This document shows, piece by piece, positions 35,027 to 43,632 of a stretch of DNA of 64,000 nucleotides (the stretch's first letter is position 1; every line of letters begins with the position of its first letter). Source of the DNA: Spirochaetia bacterium (GTDB lineage Bacteria; Spirochaetota; Spirochaetia; Treponematales; Treponemataceae); assembly GCA_900769975.1 (NCBI GenBank), contig CAAGIR010000290.1, positions 28,436-92,435 of the forward strand, written 5' to 3'. The notes beneath the pieces were generated by a model. It was given only the letters and a program-made list of their open reading frames with translations. It searched no databases and was not told the DNA's origin. The position numbers and the translations under genes are program-made.

Positions 35027-37102
35027 ATGTTAATACTCACAGAAAAGTCCTCGGTTGCGAATGACTTTTCCTCTGCTCTGAACTGCCCAAAACAAAAGGG
35101 ATATTACTCCAATGGCAGCACAGAAATTGCTTATTGTGTCGGTCATCTTTTCCGACTGCAAGATCCTGATTTTTATGATGAACGATTCAAATCATGGAAA
35201 GAGATTCCCTGCATACCTCAAAAATTTTCTTATGCCTTTAACGAGAATACATATTCTCAAAGCAAACTTGTTCTGGAACTGTTGAAAAAACACCGTACTG
35301 ATAACATTCTCATTGCAACAGATGCCGACCGTGAGGGAGAAATAATTGCACGAGAATGTCTTGAACTATCAGGAATAACTGATTTTTCAAGAATAAAAAG
35401 ATTCTGGGTTTCACAGGCTCTAACAAAAGAAGTTGTACTAGAAGGAATTAAGAATGCAAAGCCTATGATTGAATACAATACTCTCGGAGAAAATGGTTTT
35501 GCAAGGCAACACTCAGACTGGCTCTGCGGAATAAACTTTACAAGATATGTTTCTGTTGCTGCTAATAAAAAACTTTCGATAGGGCGAGTAAAAACTGCAT
35601 TGCTTTCGGCAATTGAAACCAGATGTTCACAAATAGAAAGTTTTAAAAGTGAGAAATATTATGAATTTTACGCTGATTTTGGAGCGAAACGTTTCGCTCA
35701 TGAATGCAGAGATATTTATATTACAGAAGATGATAAAACTCATTTCAAAGATGATTCGCTTTTTGAATCACTAAAATCTGATATTGAAAAAAATGTAACA
35801 GTAAAAGACAATAAAACAGAGAGGAAAGAAACACCTGCTCCCCAGCTTTACAATCTTAATGCAGTTCAAAAAGATGCCTTTAAAGTTTACGGACTTTCTG
35901 CTGATGAAACATTGAACATCATTCAAAAACTTTATGAAGAATATAAATGTGTATCTTACCCACGAACTCCCTCAAAAGTTATGGGAAGCGGAAATGTAGA
36001 ACTGGTAAAATCAATTTTTCTAAATTTTGCAAAAACTAATTCTGTTTTCCAGGATGCATTAAAAATCTCTGACATTTCATTAAACAATAAACGCTGTTTC
36101 AATGACGCAAAGCTTGAAGCTCATCATGCGTTAATTCCTCTAAAAGAATTACCTGTAAATGCAAACGAAAAAGAAAAGCAAGTATATAATCTTATTTTAA
36201 ATCGTTTCCTAACAGCTTTTACATCACCATATATTTATAACAAGCAGACCGTATTACTTTCTGTAAATAATCATATATATAAAGTAAGCGGAAATCAAAC
36301 TATAGATTATGGCTGGAAAAGATTTGTTTCGAGCGAAACGTTTCGCTCTTCGGTCAATGAAAATTCAGAAGAAGAAACAGAAAACAATCAGTCTTTAGAA
36401 AACATCGACTGGAACAATCTTTTATGTACAGACATTACAATAAAAGAAAAAAGGACTAAGCCACCAAAATATTTCAATGAGGCTTCAATTATTTCTTTTA
36501 TGGAAAATCCAAAAAGTGAAGATGAAGAAAAGGGGAAACTTGTTGGTCTTGGAACACAAGCAACAAGACATACTTTTATTCCTGAACTGATTAAGAACGA
36601 GTACATAAAAATTGAAAAGAAAAACATCACGATTACCCAACTTGGAAGAACTGTCATAAATGCAGTCCGAAATTCTTCCATCAAAACCCTTGCGGACATA
36701 TCAGAAACAACAAAATGGGAACAAGAATTGGATGACAATCCTGAATTATTTGAAACAAACATAAGGAGTTTTGTTTCAAGTGCCGTAAAATTTCAATTTA
36801 ATATAGAGAAGCTACAAGAAGAAAATCAGATTATTTGTCCGTTATGTAAAAAGCCGCTCAGATTTGGTACTACAAAAAATGGATATAATAACTGGTATTG
36901 CTCTGGATATAAAGAAGGCTGTCCGTACAAAATCTGGGAAAATTTAAACGGTACAAAACTTTCAGAAAAAGATATTATTAATCTCTGCAATGGAAAACAG
37001 ACATCTACAAAAACTTTTATCTCTCAAAAAACAGGCAAGGAATATAAAGCAAAACTTTTTCTTGCTTCAAATGGAGAAATAAATTTTGAATTTGCAAAAT
37101 AG
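35027..37102 (+). CDS. topB: DNA topoisomerase III (TopB/TraE type)
   Basis: A 691-aa type IA topoisomerase. The TOPRIM parts are LILTEKSSVANDF (2-14) and DADREGE (~99-105); the active-site Tyr is in SYPRTPS (~311). A C-terminal zinc finger (CPLC ... WYCSG ... GC, ~605-635) and a short tail follow. Plasmid and ICE TopB enzymes resolve replication and transfer intermediates. Two perfect copies of the 18-bp palindrome lie inside the frame, encoding GAKRFAH at ~218 and SETFRSS at ~435 in different frames. These may be insertions at surface loops. It is transcribed away from the relaxase operon. Confidence 0.93.
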   Translation: MLILTEKSSVANDFSSALNCPKQKGYYSNGSTEIAYCVGHLFRLQDPDFYDERFKSWKEIPCIPQKFSYAFNENTYSQSKLVLELLKKHRTDNILIATDADREGEIIARECLELSGITDFSRIKRFWVSQALTKEVVLEGIKNAKPMIEYNTLGENGFARQHSDWLCGINFTRYVSVAANKKLSIGRVKTALLSAIETRCSQIESFKSEKYYEFYADFGAKRFAHECRDIYITEDDKTHFKDDSLFESLKSDIEKNVTVKDNKTERKETPAPQLYNLNAVQKDAFKVYGLSADETLNIIQKLYEEYKCVSYPRTPSKVMGSGNVELVKSIFLNFAKTNSVFQDALKISDISLNNKRCFNDAKLEAHHALIPLKELPVNANEKEKQVYNLILNRFLTAFTSPYIYNKQTVLLSVNNHIYKVSGNQTIDYGWKRFVSSETFRSSVNENSEEETENNQSLENIDWNNLLCTDITIKEKRTKPPKYFNEASIISFMENPKSEDEEKGKLVGLGTQATRHTFIPELIKNEYIKIEKKNITITQLGRTVINAVRNSSIKTLADISETTKWEQELDDNPELFETNIRSFVSSAVKFQFNIEKLQEENQIICPLCKKPLRFGTTKNGYNNWYCSGYKEGCPYKIWENLNGTKLSEKDIINLCNGKQTSTKTFISQKTGKEYKAKLFLASNGEINFEFAK
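35682..35699. repeat. 18-bp palindrome inside topB, first copy
   Basis: GAGCGAAACGTTTCGCTC, perfect, read in the frame that gives AKRFA. Confidence 0.8.
36331..36348. repeat. 18-bp palindrome inside topB, second copy
   Basis: GAGCGAAACGTTTCGCTC, perfect, read in the frame that gives SETFRS, in front of a Glu/Asn-rich low-complexity stretch. Confidence 0.8.
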
Positions 37103-37142
37103 ATAGTAAATTCAAATTTATTCGAATTATTAGGTTTTACCG

Positions 37143-37160
37143 GAGCGAAACGTTTCGCTC
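37143..37160. repeat. 18-bp palindrome inside the IS left end
   Basis: GAGCGAAACGTTTCGCTC, 24 nt upstream of the transposase ATG and preceded by GAATTATTAGG, the 11-mer also found upstream of the giant lipoprotein gene. Confidence 0.8.
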
Positions 37161-37184
37161 TAATTTTTTATGAAGGATTAGGAT

Positions 37185-38477
37185 ATGGAAATCATTCTCA
37201 CAAAAGGACAAAAGTTTCGAAAGAAACTAATAGTAGCATGTATTAAAGGTAAGCTGACAACTAAAGAAGCTGCCATTCAAACTGGACTGAATATAAGGAC
37301 TATTCAAAAAAATATTCAGGATTACAAACAGATAGGGGATAAGGTTTTTATACACGGAAATCTTGGTAAAAAAAGAAAGAATGAAGATGTAGAAAAAGAC
37401 CGTCTTAAAATTATTGATATTTTTACCAATACAAGAATAAACGGTAAAAATCCCTATGAAGACATTACTTATACTTATTTTACAGAATTATTAGAAACAG
37501 AGCATAATATAAAAAGAAGTGTAACATGGATTAAATCAATACTAAATTCACTTGGCTATAAAACACCCATAAAACACAAAGTAAGGAATAAAAATGTTCA
37601 TTTATTAAGGGAGAGAAAAGAACATACTGGTGAACTGATTCAAGCAGATGGAACACCATTTGACTGGTTTAAAAATGGACACAATTATTGTATTCAGGGA
37701 TTTGTAGATGATGCTACTGGTTATCCTACAGGTCTTTATATGACAAAAAATGAATGTCTTTTAGGTTACGTTGAAGCTTTCAGAACAATGGCATATAGGG
37801 ATGGAATTCCGGAACAGTTATACCCAGACAAGGCTGGAGTTTTCTTTGTAAACAAAAAAACAAAAGACGGTGAAAAACATCTTACTCAATTTGGTTTAAT
37901 GATGGAAAATCTTGGTATTGATATGTTTCCTGCTCATAGTCCGCAAGCAAAAGGAAGAATCGAAAGATTCTGGGGAACAATACAGCATAGACTTCCAAAC
38001 CTTTTTGTGCTTAAAGGAATAGATACAGTAGAAAAAGCTAATGAATTTTTAAGAAATGAATTCTTGGATTTATATCAAAAATGGTTTCCAGTAGAACCAA
38101 AATCTAAAGAGACTAAATTTGTAAAAGCAGACATAAATGAAGTTAACAGTATCCTAAAAGCAACATTTCCAGGACACATTGATAAATCTGGAGTTTTTCT
38201 TTTAAAAGGCTATAAGTTCTTTTGCCCTGAAATCATCAACCAGAAAATACTTATACACCTTAATGAAAAAGAAGGCTTATGGATTACATATATTAAAAAT
38301 ACTAAAAAATATTCTGTAAAACTTGTTGAAACAGATACAACAGGATTAATGCCAGAAGTCATGAAAGATTTAATTGACAGAACTTTTCTGAAAAATGCAA
38401 AACCAAAGTTCAGGGAAGTTTATATTGATATTGATGAAATTATTTTATCACAAGTCAAACCCAAAAGAACAGCATAA
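37185..38477 (+). CDS. ISNCY-family DDE transposase
   Basis: A 430-aa transposase. Residues ~1-45 are an HTH (LTTKEAAIQTGLNIRTIQKN), ~50-120 a second DNA-binding part, and ~150-290 an integrase core. The first catalytic Asp is in QADGTPFDWF (~155), a string typical of the IS1202/ISNCY group; the second is probably YPDKAG (~220), and the Glu is in GRIERFWG (~260). The reading frame is intact. It lies at the right edge of the conjugative element and could be a passenger IS or could take part in element mobility. Confidence 0.88.
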   Translation: MEIILTKGQKFRKKLIVACIKGKLTTKEAAIQTGLNIRTIQKNIQDYKQIGDKVFIHGNLGKKRKNEDVEKDRLKIIDIFTNTRINGKNPYEDITYTYFTELLETEHNIKRSVTWIKSILNSLGYKTPIKHKVRNKNVHLLRERKEHTGELIQADGTPFDWFKNGHNYCIQGFVDDATGYPTGLYMTKNECLLGYVEAFRTMAYRDGIPEQLYPDKAGVFFVNKKTKDGEKHLTQFGLMMENLGIDMFPAHSPQAKGRIERFWGTIQHRLPNLFVLKGIDTVEKANEFLRNEFLDLYQKWFPVEPKSKETKFVKADINEVNSILKATFPGHIDKSGVFLLKGYKFFCPEIINQKILIHLNEKEGLWITYIKNTKKYSVKLVETDTTGLMPEVMKDLIDRTFLKNAKPKFREVYIDIDEIILSQVKPKRTA

Positions 38478-38598
38478 ATACAATTTTGTCAATAATCTTA
38501 AACTTTCTCATAATTAAGTTAGTTTATAATACAAACTAGCCAGTAAGAGCATTTTAAAAAGAAGTTCATTAAAACCTTATTTTTCATAAATTTGAATT

Positions 38599-38810
38599 GT
38601 CAATTAACGTATTATTTGATTTTTTATTCAAAATATCAATAATTTATATAAAATTACTGGGAAATTATAAAAAAAGAAAAAAAAGTGTTGCGAAAAATTA
38701 AAAAGTTGTTGACACTCATCAATAGAAATAATCCAATTTTTTCTTTAATTACGGTGTGCAAAAATCAACACTTGTAAAAAAAATTAACACTATTGATAAA
38801 ACTGAATTGA
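38599..38810. other. AT-rich junction region with nested dyads
   Basis: No gene is visible between the IS end and the MCP stop. It contains AAGTGTTG (38683-38690) with inverse CAACACTT (38766-38773), and ATCAATAG (38718-38725) with inverse CTATTGAT (38790-38797), plus GTTGACACT. These may be the end of the conjugative element or the 3' region of the MCP gene. Confidence 0.35.
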
Positions 38811-40907
38811 TTATACTTTAAACAAGACGATTTCGTCGCTGATTCGTTTTATGCTGTCGGTAACTTTACCAGAAATTTCAGACAAGGCTGCACCATTTTC
38901 ATTTATTCTTGTCGCACCTTCGTGCATTTCTGTTACACTTTCCTTAATCATATCTGTAGCGATTTGAAGCTTTTGAATTTCGGCAAGAATTTCTTTATTA
39001 CCTACAGTCATTTCTTCAGAGGCAATTTTTACTTCTGATGTAGAATTATTCATAGACTGCAAGGCTTCAATAATCTGTTTAGAACCCACCTGCTGTTCTT
39101 CCATTGCACTTTTAATCTGCTGAATAATTTCGCTTGTTTCTGTAATACTTTGCGAAACAGCAGAAAAAGCCGTATTTGTTTTTGAAGAAACTTTTACCAC
39201 TTCTTTAATGGTGTCCTGTATTTTTGTAAGTTCTGCGCCAATTGTTTTTGACTGAACAGAAGAAGTTTCGGACAGTTTTCTGATTTCATCGGCAACAACA
39301 GAAAATCCTTTACCTGCTTCACCTGCGTGCGCTGCTTCGATTGCAGCATTCATAGCAAGAAGATTTGTCTGTTCAGCGATAGTTGCAATTGCGGTGTTTG
39401 CATCTTGAAGCATTTTTGACTGCTGTTCAATCATTGTAATTTTTTCATTTGCATCATTTTGTGCATTAATTCCAAACACAGAATTTTGCTGCAATAAACC
39501 AAAAGATTCAATCATCTTTCCTACAGAACCGTTTACAGCATTAATGTTTCCAATCATCTGTTCAACGGCGGCAGATGCCTGAGTTACACATGCAGACTGA
39601 TTTTCAATCATTTTTTCCAGAGATTCAATATTTGAACTGATTTCATTTACTGCACCAACTGTTTCCTGTACGGAATTTGACTGGGACATAATCTGACCAT
39701 TAACACTTTCAATATTAGCAATAATTTGAACAATTGAAGACGAAGTATCTTGTGTACTTGTCTGCAAATCTTCGTCAATACATTCCAGATAATTTTTCGA
39801 TTCAAGAAGATTTTTTACAATTCCCTGCAATTTCTGAACAAATTCATTAAATCCAGTTACTACATCACCAATTTCATCACTGGAAGTAACTGGAATACGC
39901 TGTGTTAAATCGGCATTTCCAGTAGCAATTGTCGTAATTGATTTTTTAACAGAAATTAAAGGCTGCACAAGCAATCTGACAAAGAAGATAATTGTAACTA
40001 CTGCTATCAGAATGGCAATTACAAACAGGACAACAAGCTGTATCTGAAACTGTTTTAATGAAGCAAAATAATAATCATAAGGAGCAACAGCACAAATAGA
40101 CCAGTCTGTATCTTGAACTGTATCATAAGCACAAATGAGATGCCTGCCAGTCTGAACATCATTATATTCATCTATTCCGACTTTTCCCGAAAGAATGTTC
40201 TGGATAGCACGTCCCTGACCTTTTGATTTATCAAGATTTGCAAAAACAGCGGTATTTTCAATTTTTTCAACACTTGCAACAATTTCTTTTGTCTTATTAT
40301 TGATAACGACAGGAGTCATGCCTTCGCCTAAATCAATCTCTTTGATTGTATCATACAAAGCATTTCCATTTATTAAAAAAACAATCGCTCCAATCGGCTC
40401 ATTTTCATAATTAAAAACAGGAACACTATAATGCTGAATTATGCTGTTTGTTACAGAACTCCAGCCTGGATCAGAAACATAATTCTGTCCTTTCATAGGT
40501 TCATAAAAGTACGGATGTTTAGCAAAACTTACAAGCCTTCCGTCAGAAGTATATGCATCACCAGTTTTATCATAAAAAGCAACATTTTCGTATCTGTCAC
40601 CCAGACGTCCTGCAACACCCGCAAGATAACTCTGTTTTTCTTTTAACGATAAATCTTCATTTTTAAAAACATCCATATCGGCAATAACACGAAGTTCGCC
40701 CAGATGTTTTTGATTTATTGCATTAATCTGATGAGATATATCTTTTACAACCGCCGTCAACTGTTCATTTACACTTTTCGTAAGAGCCTTCGAAGAATGA
40801 TTATAAGAAAGAATTCCTACAGTAAGAATAGCCGCAATAACAACAGAAAGAATTAAAATCATTAATTTCCCAGCAATAGAAAGTCTAATTGTTTTTGATT
40901 TATTCAT
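38811..40907 (-). CDS. Methyl-accepting chemotaxis protein with Cache-type sensor
   Basis: A ~698-aa receptor: N-terminal membrane helix (~8-30), periplasmic Cache-type sensor (~35-280, with YENVAFYDKTGDAYTSDGR), second helix (~290-312), HAMP (~315-365), and the cytoplasmic coiled-coil signalling domain with the hairpin NLLAMNAAIEAAHAGEAGKG. It senses small molecules outside the inner membrane and controls CheA. I place the start at 40907 (MNKSKTIRLS), where GGGAGC precedes the ATG; an upstream in-frame ATG at 40961 would give an odd N-terminus. First chromosomal gene right of the element. Confidence 0.92.
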   Translation of the reverse strand: MNKSKTIRLSIAGKLMILILSVVIAAILTVGILSYNHSSKALTKSVNEQLTAVVKDISHQINAINQKHLGELRVIADMDVFKNEDLSLKEKQSYLAGVAGRLGDRYENVAFYDKTGDAYTSDGRLVSFAKHPYFYEPMKGQNYVSDPGWSSVTNSIIQHYSVPVFNYENEPIGAIVFLINGNALYDTIKEIDLGEGMTPVVINNKTKEIVASVEKIENTAVFANLDKSKGQGRAIQNILSGKVGIDEYNDVQTGRHLICAYDTVQDTDWSICAVAPYDYYFASLKQFQIQLVVLFVIAILIAVVTIIFFVRLLVQPLISVKKSITTIATGNADLTQRIPVTSSDEIGDVVTGFNEFVQKLQGIVKNLLESKNYLECIDEDLQTSTQDTSSSIVQIIANIESVNGQIMSQSNSVQETVGAVNEISSNIESLEKMIENQSACVTQASAAVEQMIGNINAVNGSVGKMIESFGLLQQNSVFGINAQNDANEKITMIEQQSKMLQDANTAIATIAEQTNLLAMNAAIEAAHAGEAGKGFSVVADEIRKLSETSSVQSKTIGAELTKIQDTIKEVVKVSSKTNTAFSAVSQSITETSEIIQQIKSAMEEQQVGSKQIIEALQSMNNSTSEVKIASEEMTVGNKEILAEIQKLQIATDMIKESVTEMHEGATRINENGAALSEISGKVTDSIKRISDEIVLFKV

Positions 40908-41123
40908 AAAAGCTCCCGTAAATCTAGTATTTTTAAAATAAATGCAGATGAAACTGTTCATTAATATAAAATCATGACAAAATATTAAATATTATTTGCA
41001 ATTTTTTAAACCTTTAGTCCGATTTTTTCTATTAATAACCAACTTTTAGTATAATATTTTGTTTTTTTTAAGTCAAATTCATTTGATGGATTTGGCACAT
41101 TTACGAAAATTCCCCGACATTAA

Positions 41124-41357
41124 CGGGAGGTCTGTCCCTGTTTTTTCAAGCGAGGTCTGTCCCCTATTTACAAGGGAGATCTGTCCCCTATTTACAAGCG
41201 AGGTCTGTCCCTCTTTTTTCAAGGGAGATCTGTCCCCTATTTACAAGCGAGGTCTGTCCCTGTTTTTTCAAGCGAGGTCTGTCCCTGTTTTTTTGTCCCT
41301 GTTTTTTCAAGCGAGGTCTGTCCCCTATTTACAAGCGAGGTCTGTCCCTCTTTTTTC
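41124..41357 (+). repeat. Tandem array of ~24-bp units with core GGTCTGTCCC
   Basis: About nine units of the form G-C/G-GAGRTCTGTCCC followed by either CTATTTACAA or a T-rich stretch ending TCAA. The two tail types alternate irregularly, and unit 7 carries an internal partial duplication. The core is the reverse complement of the AGGGACAGACC core at 60.5 kb. The 561-bp region 40908-41468 otherwise holds only promoters. No protein is believable across the array. Confidence 0.85.
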
Positions 41358-41379
41358 CATCACAATGTCCATTTCCATA

Positions 41380-41408
41380 TTGACAATAGTTTTATATCTA
41401 ACTATTAT
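41380..41408 (+). promoter_or_regulatory. Promoter of the nucleoside transporter operon
   Basis: TTGACA (41380-41385), 17-nt spacer, TATTAT (41403-41408), 60 bp upstream of the lipoprotein ATG. Confidence 0.65.
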
Positions 41409-41436
41409 ATTACTAATTTAGTTTTATATAAAACTA
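41387..41436 (+). promoter_or_regulatory. Tandem 18-bp operators at the transporter promoter
   Basis: TAGTTTTATATAAAACTA (41419-41436) is a perfect 18-bp palindrome. An imperfect copy, TAGTTTTATATCTAACTA (41387-41404), fills the promoter spacer. Their 32-bp spacing is about three helical turns, so two repressor dimers could sit on the same face. Confidence 0.6.
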
Positions 41437-41468
41437 TTATTTCACAAACAAAACATAAGGATTTCAAA

Positions 41469-42473
41469 ATGAAAAAAATTTTTAAAGCAATGTTACTCAT
41501 AACAGCCGTAATAATCAGTTTTTCTGCTTTTGGCTGTACAAAAAAATCAAAAAATAAAGCAATTGCCGTTTTTGTACCTGGTATCTGCGATGACAGTCCT
41601 GTTTATGCAATGCTCGTAGAAGGTGTGAAAAACGCCGTAGAGGATTTTAATTCAAATAAAAATGATAATGTGGAACTTTTTGTAATGGAAGCTGGCACAA
41701 ATCAGGCAGAATGGAGCACAAAACTTACAGCACTAGCGGCAGAACAGCGTTTTGATGTAATTATTTCTTCAAATCCGTCTTTACCAGATTTAGTCGTACC
41801 TATTCTGTCACAATTCCCAAATCAAAAATTTATCCTGCTTGATGCTACCCTCGAAGGAAACAGCAATATTTACACCGTCTGCTACAATCAATATGAACAG
41901 TCTTATTTAACAGGATACATCGGTTCACTTATGTCAAAAAATCACAAACTGGCACTAATTGCGGCTCAGGAATATCCTGTAATGAATAACGTAATTTTTC
42001 CGTTTTTCAAAAAAGGTGCAGAATCAGCAAATCCTCAAACTTCTGTAGATTTTCGTGTGATTGGAAACTGGTATGATGCCACAAAAGGTTCCGAAATTGC
42101 AGATGCACTTTACAATAAAGGTGTGGACGTTATTCTTCCAATCTGCGGAGGAGCATCTCAGGGAGTTATCAAATCGGCAGTAAATAACGGCATTTACATC
42201 ACCTGGTTTGACAACAATGGATTTGACAAAGCACCGGGAACTATTATTTCCAGTACCACTATGGAACAAGTTCAAATGGCACAACAGGTCACTTCTGAAT
42301 TTCTAGAAGGAAAAACTCAATGGGGTGCTGCAAAAATGGTCGGTATAAAAGAAGGATTTATAACTTTTGTAGAAGATGACGAAAATTACATCAAGACAGT
42401 TCCACAGGAAATAAGAAACAAAATGCACAATTTAATAGAAGATATTAAATCTGGAACATTAGAAATAAATTAA
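41469..42473 (+). CDS. BMP/PnrA-like nucleoside-binding lipoprotein
   Basis: A 334-aa lipoprotein (lipobox AFGC, Cys ~23) of the basic membrane protein family, to which T. pallidum TmpC/PnrA belongs. Visible family parts are AVFVPGICDDSPVYAMLVEG, the FDVIISSNPSLPD strand, ILLDAT, YLTGYIGSLMSK, and VILPICGGASQGV. Known members bind purine nucleosides or riboflavin-like ligands and feed an ABC importer; the ligand here cannot be read from sequence. It leads a four-gene operon with an ATPase and two permeases. Confidence 0.88.
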   Translation: MKKIFKAMLLITAVIISFSAFGCTKKSKNKAIAVFVPGICDDSPVYAMLVEGVKNAVEDFNSNKNDNVELFVMEAGTNQAEWSTKLTALAAEQRFDVIISSNPSLPDLVVPILSQFPNQKFILLDATLEGNSNIYTVCYNQYEQSYLTGYIGSLMSKNHKLALIAAQEYPVMNNVIFPFFKKGAESANPQTSVDFRVIGNWYDATKGSEIADALYNKGVDVILPICGGASQGVIKSAVNNGIYITWFDNNGFDKAPGTIISSTTMEQVQMAQQVTSEFLEGKTQWGAAKMVGIKEGFITFVEDDENYIKTVPQEIRNKMHNLIEDIKSGTLEIN

Positions 42474-42482
42474 ACCTAAAAA

Positions 42483-43601
42483 TTGGATGACAAATTGCTG
42501 GAAATCAAAAACATCTGTGTAAAATTTGCATACAAAAATGTCCTCAATGGAATTTCCTTAAAATTTCAGCAGAAAAAAATTTATTCTCTGCTGGGAGAAA
42601 ACGGAGCTGGAAAATCCACTTTGGCTCACGTAATTTGCGGCGATTTACAGCAAACAGGCGGCGAAATATTTCTTGACGGAAAAAAATTATTTTTTCGTTC
42701 GCCAAAAGATGCCATAAAAAGTGGAATTGTCTGCGTTCATCAAAGACCAATCCTTTCAGAAATCATTACAATAGAAGAAAACATCACAATCGGTCTGAAT
42801 AAACAGCAATTCAAAAACTTTCAGACTATGAAAAAAGACTTTTATGCACAGTGGCTTCCAAACTGCAATCCCAAACAAAAACTATCCATGCTTGACAGTA
42901 AAGACCATTTTTTTGTTTCGCTAATTGCGGCCTTATCAAAAAATCCAAAAGTGCTCATTCTAGACGAACCGCCGCACCTTTCAAAAGAAAAATTACAGGA
43001 ACTTACACAAAAAGGACTCACCATCATCATCATAACGCACCACCTCCAGCAGGCACTCAACAACAGCGATTTTGTAATTCTTTTAAAAGAGGGACAGACC
43101 TTGCTTCAACAAGATTCAACAAAAATCACAAAGCAGGAAATTGAACAGAAACTTTTTGGCATTTCCTCAGAAATCCCGAGGCCTTCCTTCATCAAGCAGA
43201 AAGATATTTGCGAAAACCAGATTGAACATAAAATCGGAGAAATCGGGGTCATACCTCAAAACACAACCTTTAAAGCGTCAAATCCAAATCTTTCTATACT
43301 TCAGCTTGTAACTTCATTTTCGCCAAAAGGGAAACAAAAAGAACTCGAACAGCGTGCAAAAAAAATCCTCGAAAATGCTCAGGTCGACATAAAACTTTAT
43401 GAAAAAGCAAGTTGTCTTTCTGGCGGAATGTTGCAGCGACTTGTTCTGGAACGTGAACTGGCAGAAAATCCAAAAAAGCTTTATCTTTTTAATGCAACAC
43501 ATGGACTTGACGCAGAAGCGACGCAAAAGCTGTACAAAAAACTTGAACAACTGTGGCACAATGGTACCGAAATAATTTTTGGTAAAGCAGATATTTTTTA
43601 A
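42483..43601 (+). CDS. Degenerate double ABC ATPase of the nucleoside-type importer
   Basis: A 372-aa fusion of two nucleotide-binding domains, shorter than the ~500 aa usual for this class. Domain 1 keeps Walker A GENGAGKST, Q-loop VHQRP, Walker B VLILDEPP and switch His (IIITHH), but its LSGGQ signature is gone (DSKDHFFVS instead). Domain 2 has LSGGMLQR but no Walker A and a degraded Walker B (YLFNATHG). Only one composite ATP site (Walker A of domain 1 with signature of domain 2) can form. The start is uncertain: TTG at 42483 without a clear Shine-Dalgarno. The transporter repeat-like 19-mer at 43085-43103 lies inside it. Confidence 0.82.
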   Translation: MDDKLLEIKNICVKFAYKNVLNGISLKFQQKKIYSLLGENGAGKSTLAHVICGDLQQTGGEIFLDGKKLFFRSPKDAIKSGIVCVHQRPILSEIITIEENITIGLNKQQFKNFQTMKKDFYAQWLPNCNPKQKLSMLDSKDHFFVSLIAALSKNPKVLILDEPPHLSKEKLQELTQKGLTIIIITHHLQQALNNSDFVILLKEGQTLLQQDSTKITKQEIEQKLFGISSEIPRPSFIKQKDICENQIEHKIGEIGVIPQNTTFKASNPNLSILQLVTSFSPKGKQKELEQRAKKILENAQVDIKLYEKASCLSGGMLQRLVLERELAENPKKLYLFNATHGLDAEATQKLYKKLEQLWHNGTEIIFGKADIF

Positions 43602-43632
43602 TTTAATTGAAAACAAAAAATCAGGAAAAATA

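Larger units (their letters stand above)
1..38598. mobile_element. Integrative conjugative element, right-hand portion (left end outside window)
   Basis: This stretch holds nearly all functions of a conjugative element: relaxase, VirD4 coupling protein, a full Trb/VirB MPF-T channel, topoisomerase III, ArdC-like and polyvalent proteins, an orphan methyltransferase and a toxin-antitoxin locus. Shared operators and a recurrent 18-bp palindrome tie the operons together. The genes to the right (MCP, transporter, cellulase, prfA) are ordinary chromosomal genes without these motifs. The left boundary and any site-specific integrase are not in the window. The right boundary is placed at the end of the IS-like unit by inference; it could lie anywhere up to about 38810. 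Confidence 0.8.
37109..38598 (+). mobile_element. ISNCY/IS1202-like insertion sequence with terminal inverted repeats
   Basis: The 13-mer AATTCAAATTTAT (37109-37121) is matched exactly in inverse orientation at 38586-38598, and the similarity continues inward in a weaker form to a shared AGGTTTTA block, about 30 bp in all. The unit of 1490 bp holds one DDE transposase gene. I see no convincing target-site duplication in the flanks. Confidence 0.65.

Noticed and set aside
41124..41357. CRISPR array
   Set aside because: Units are only ~24 bp with no unique spacers of constant length; the variable parts are two alternating tails. No cas genes are near.
41059..41421. A 120-aa protein across the 41.1-kb repeats
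   Set aside because: The frame is a translation of the tandem repeat, without a proper ribosome-binding site or a folded-protein composition.
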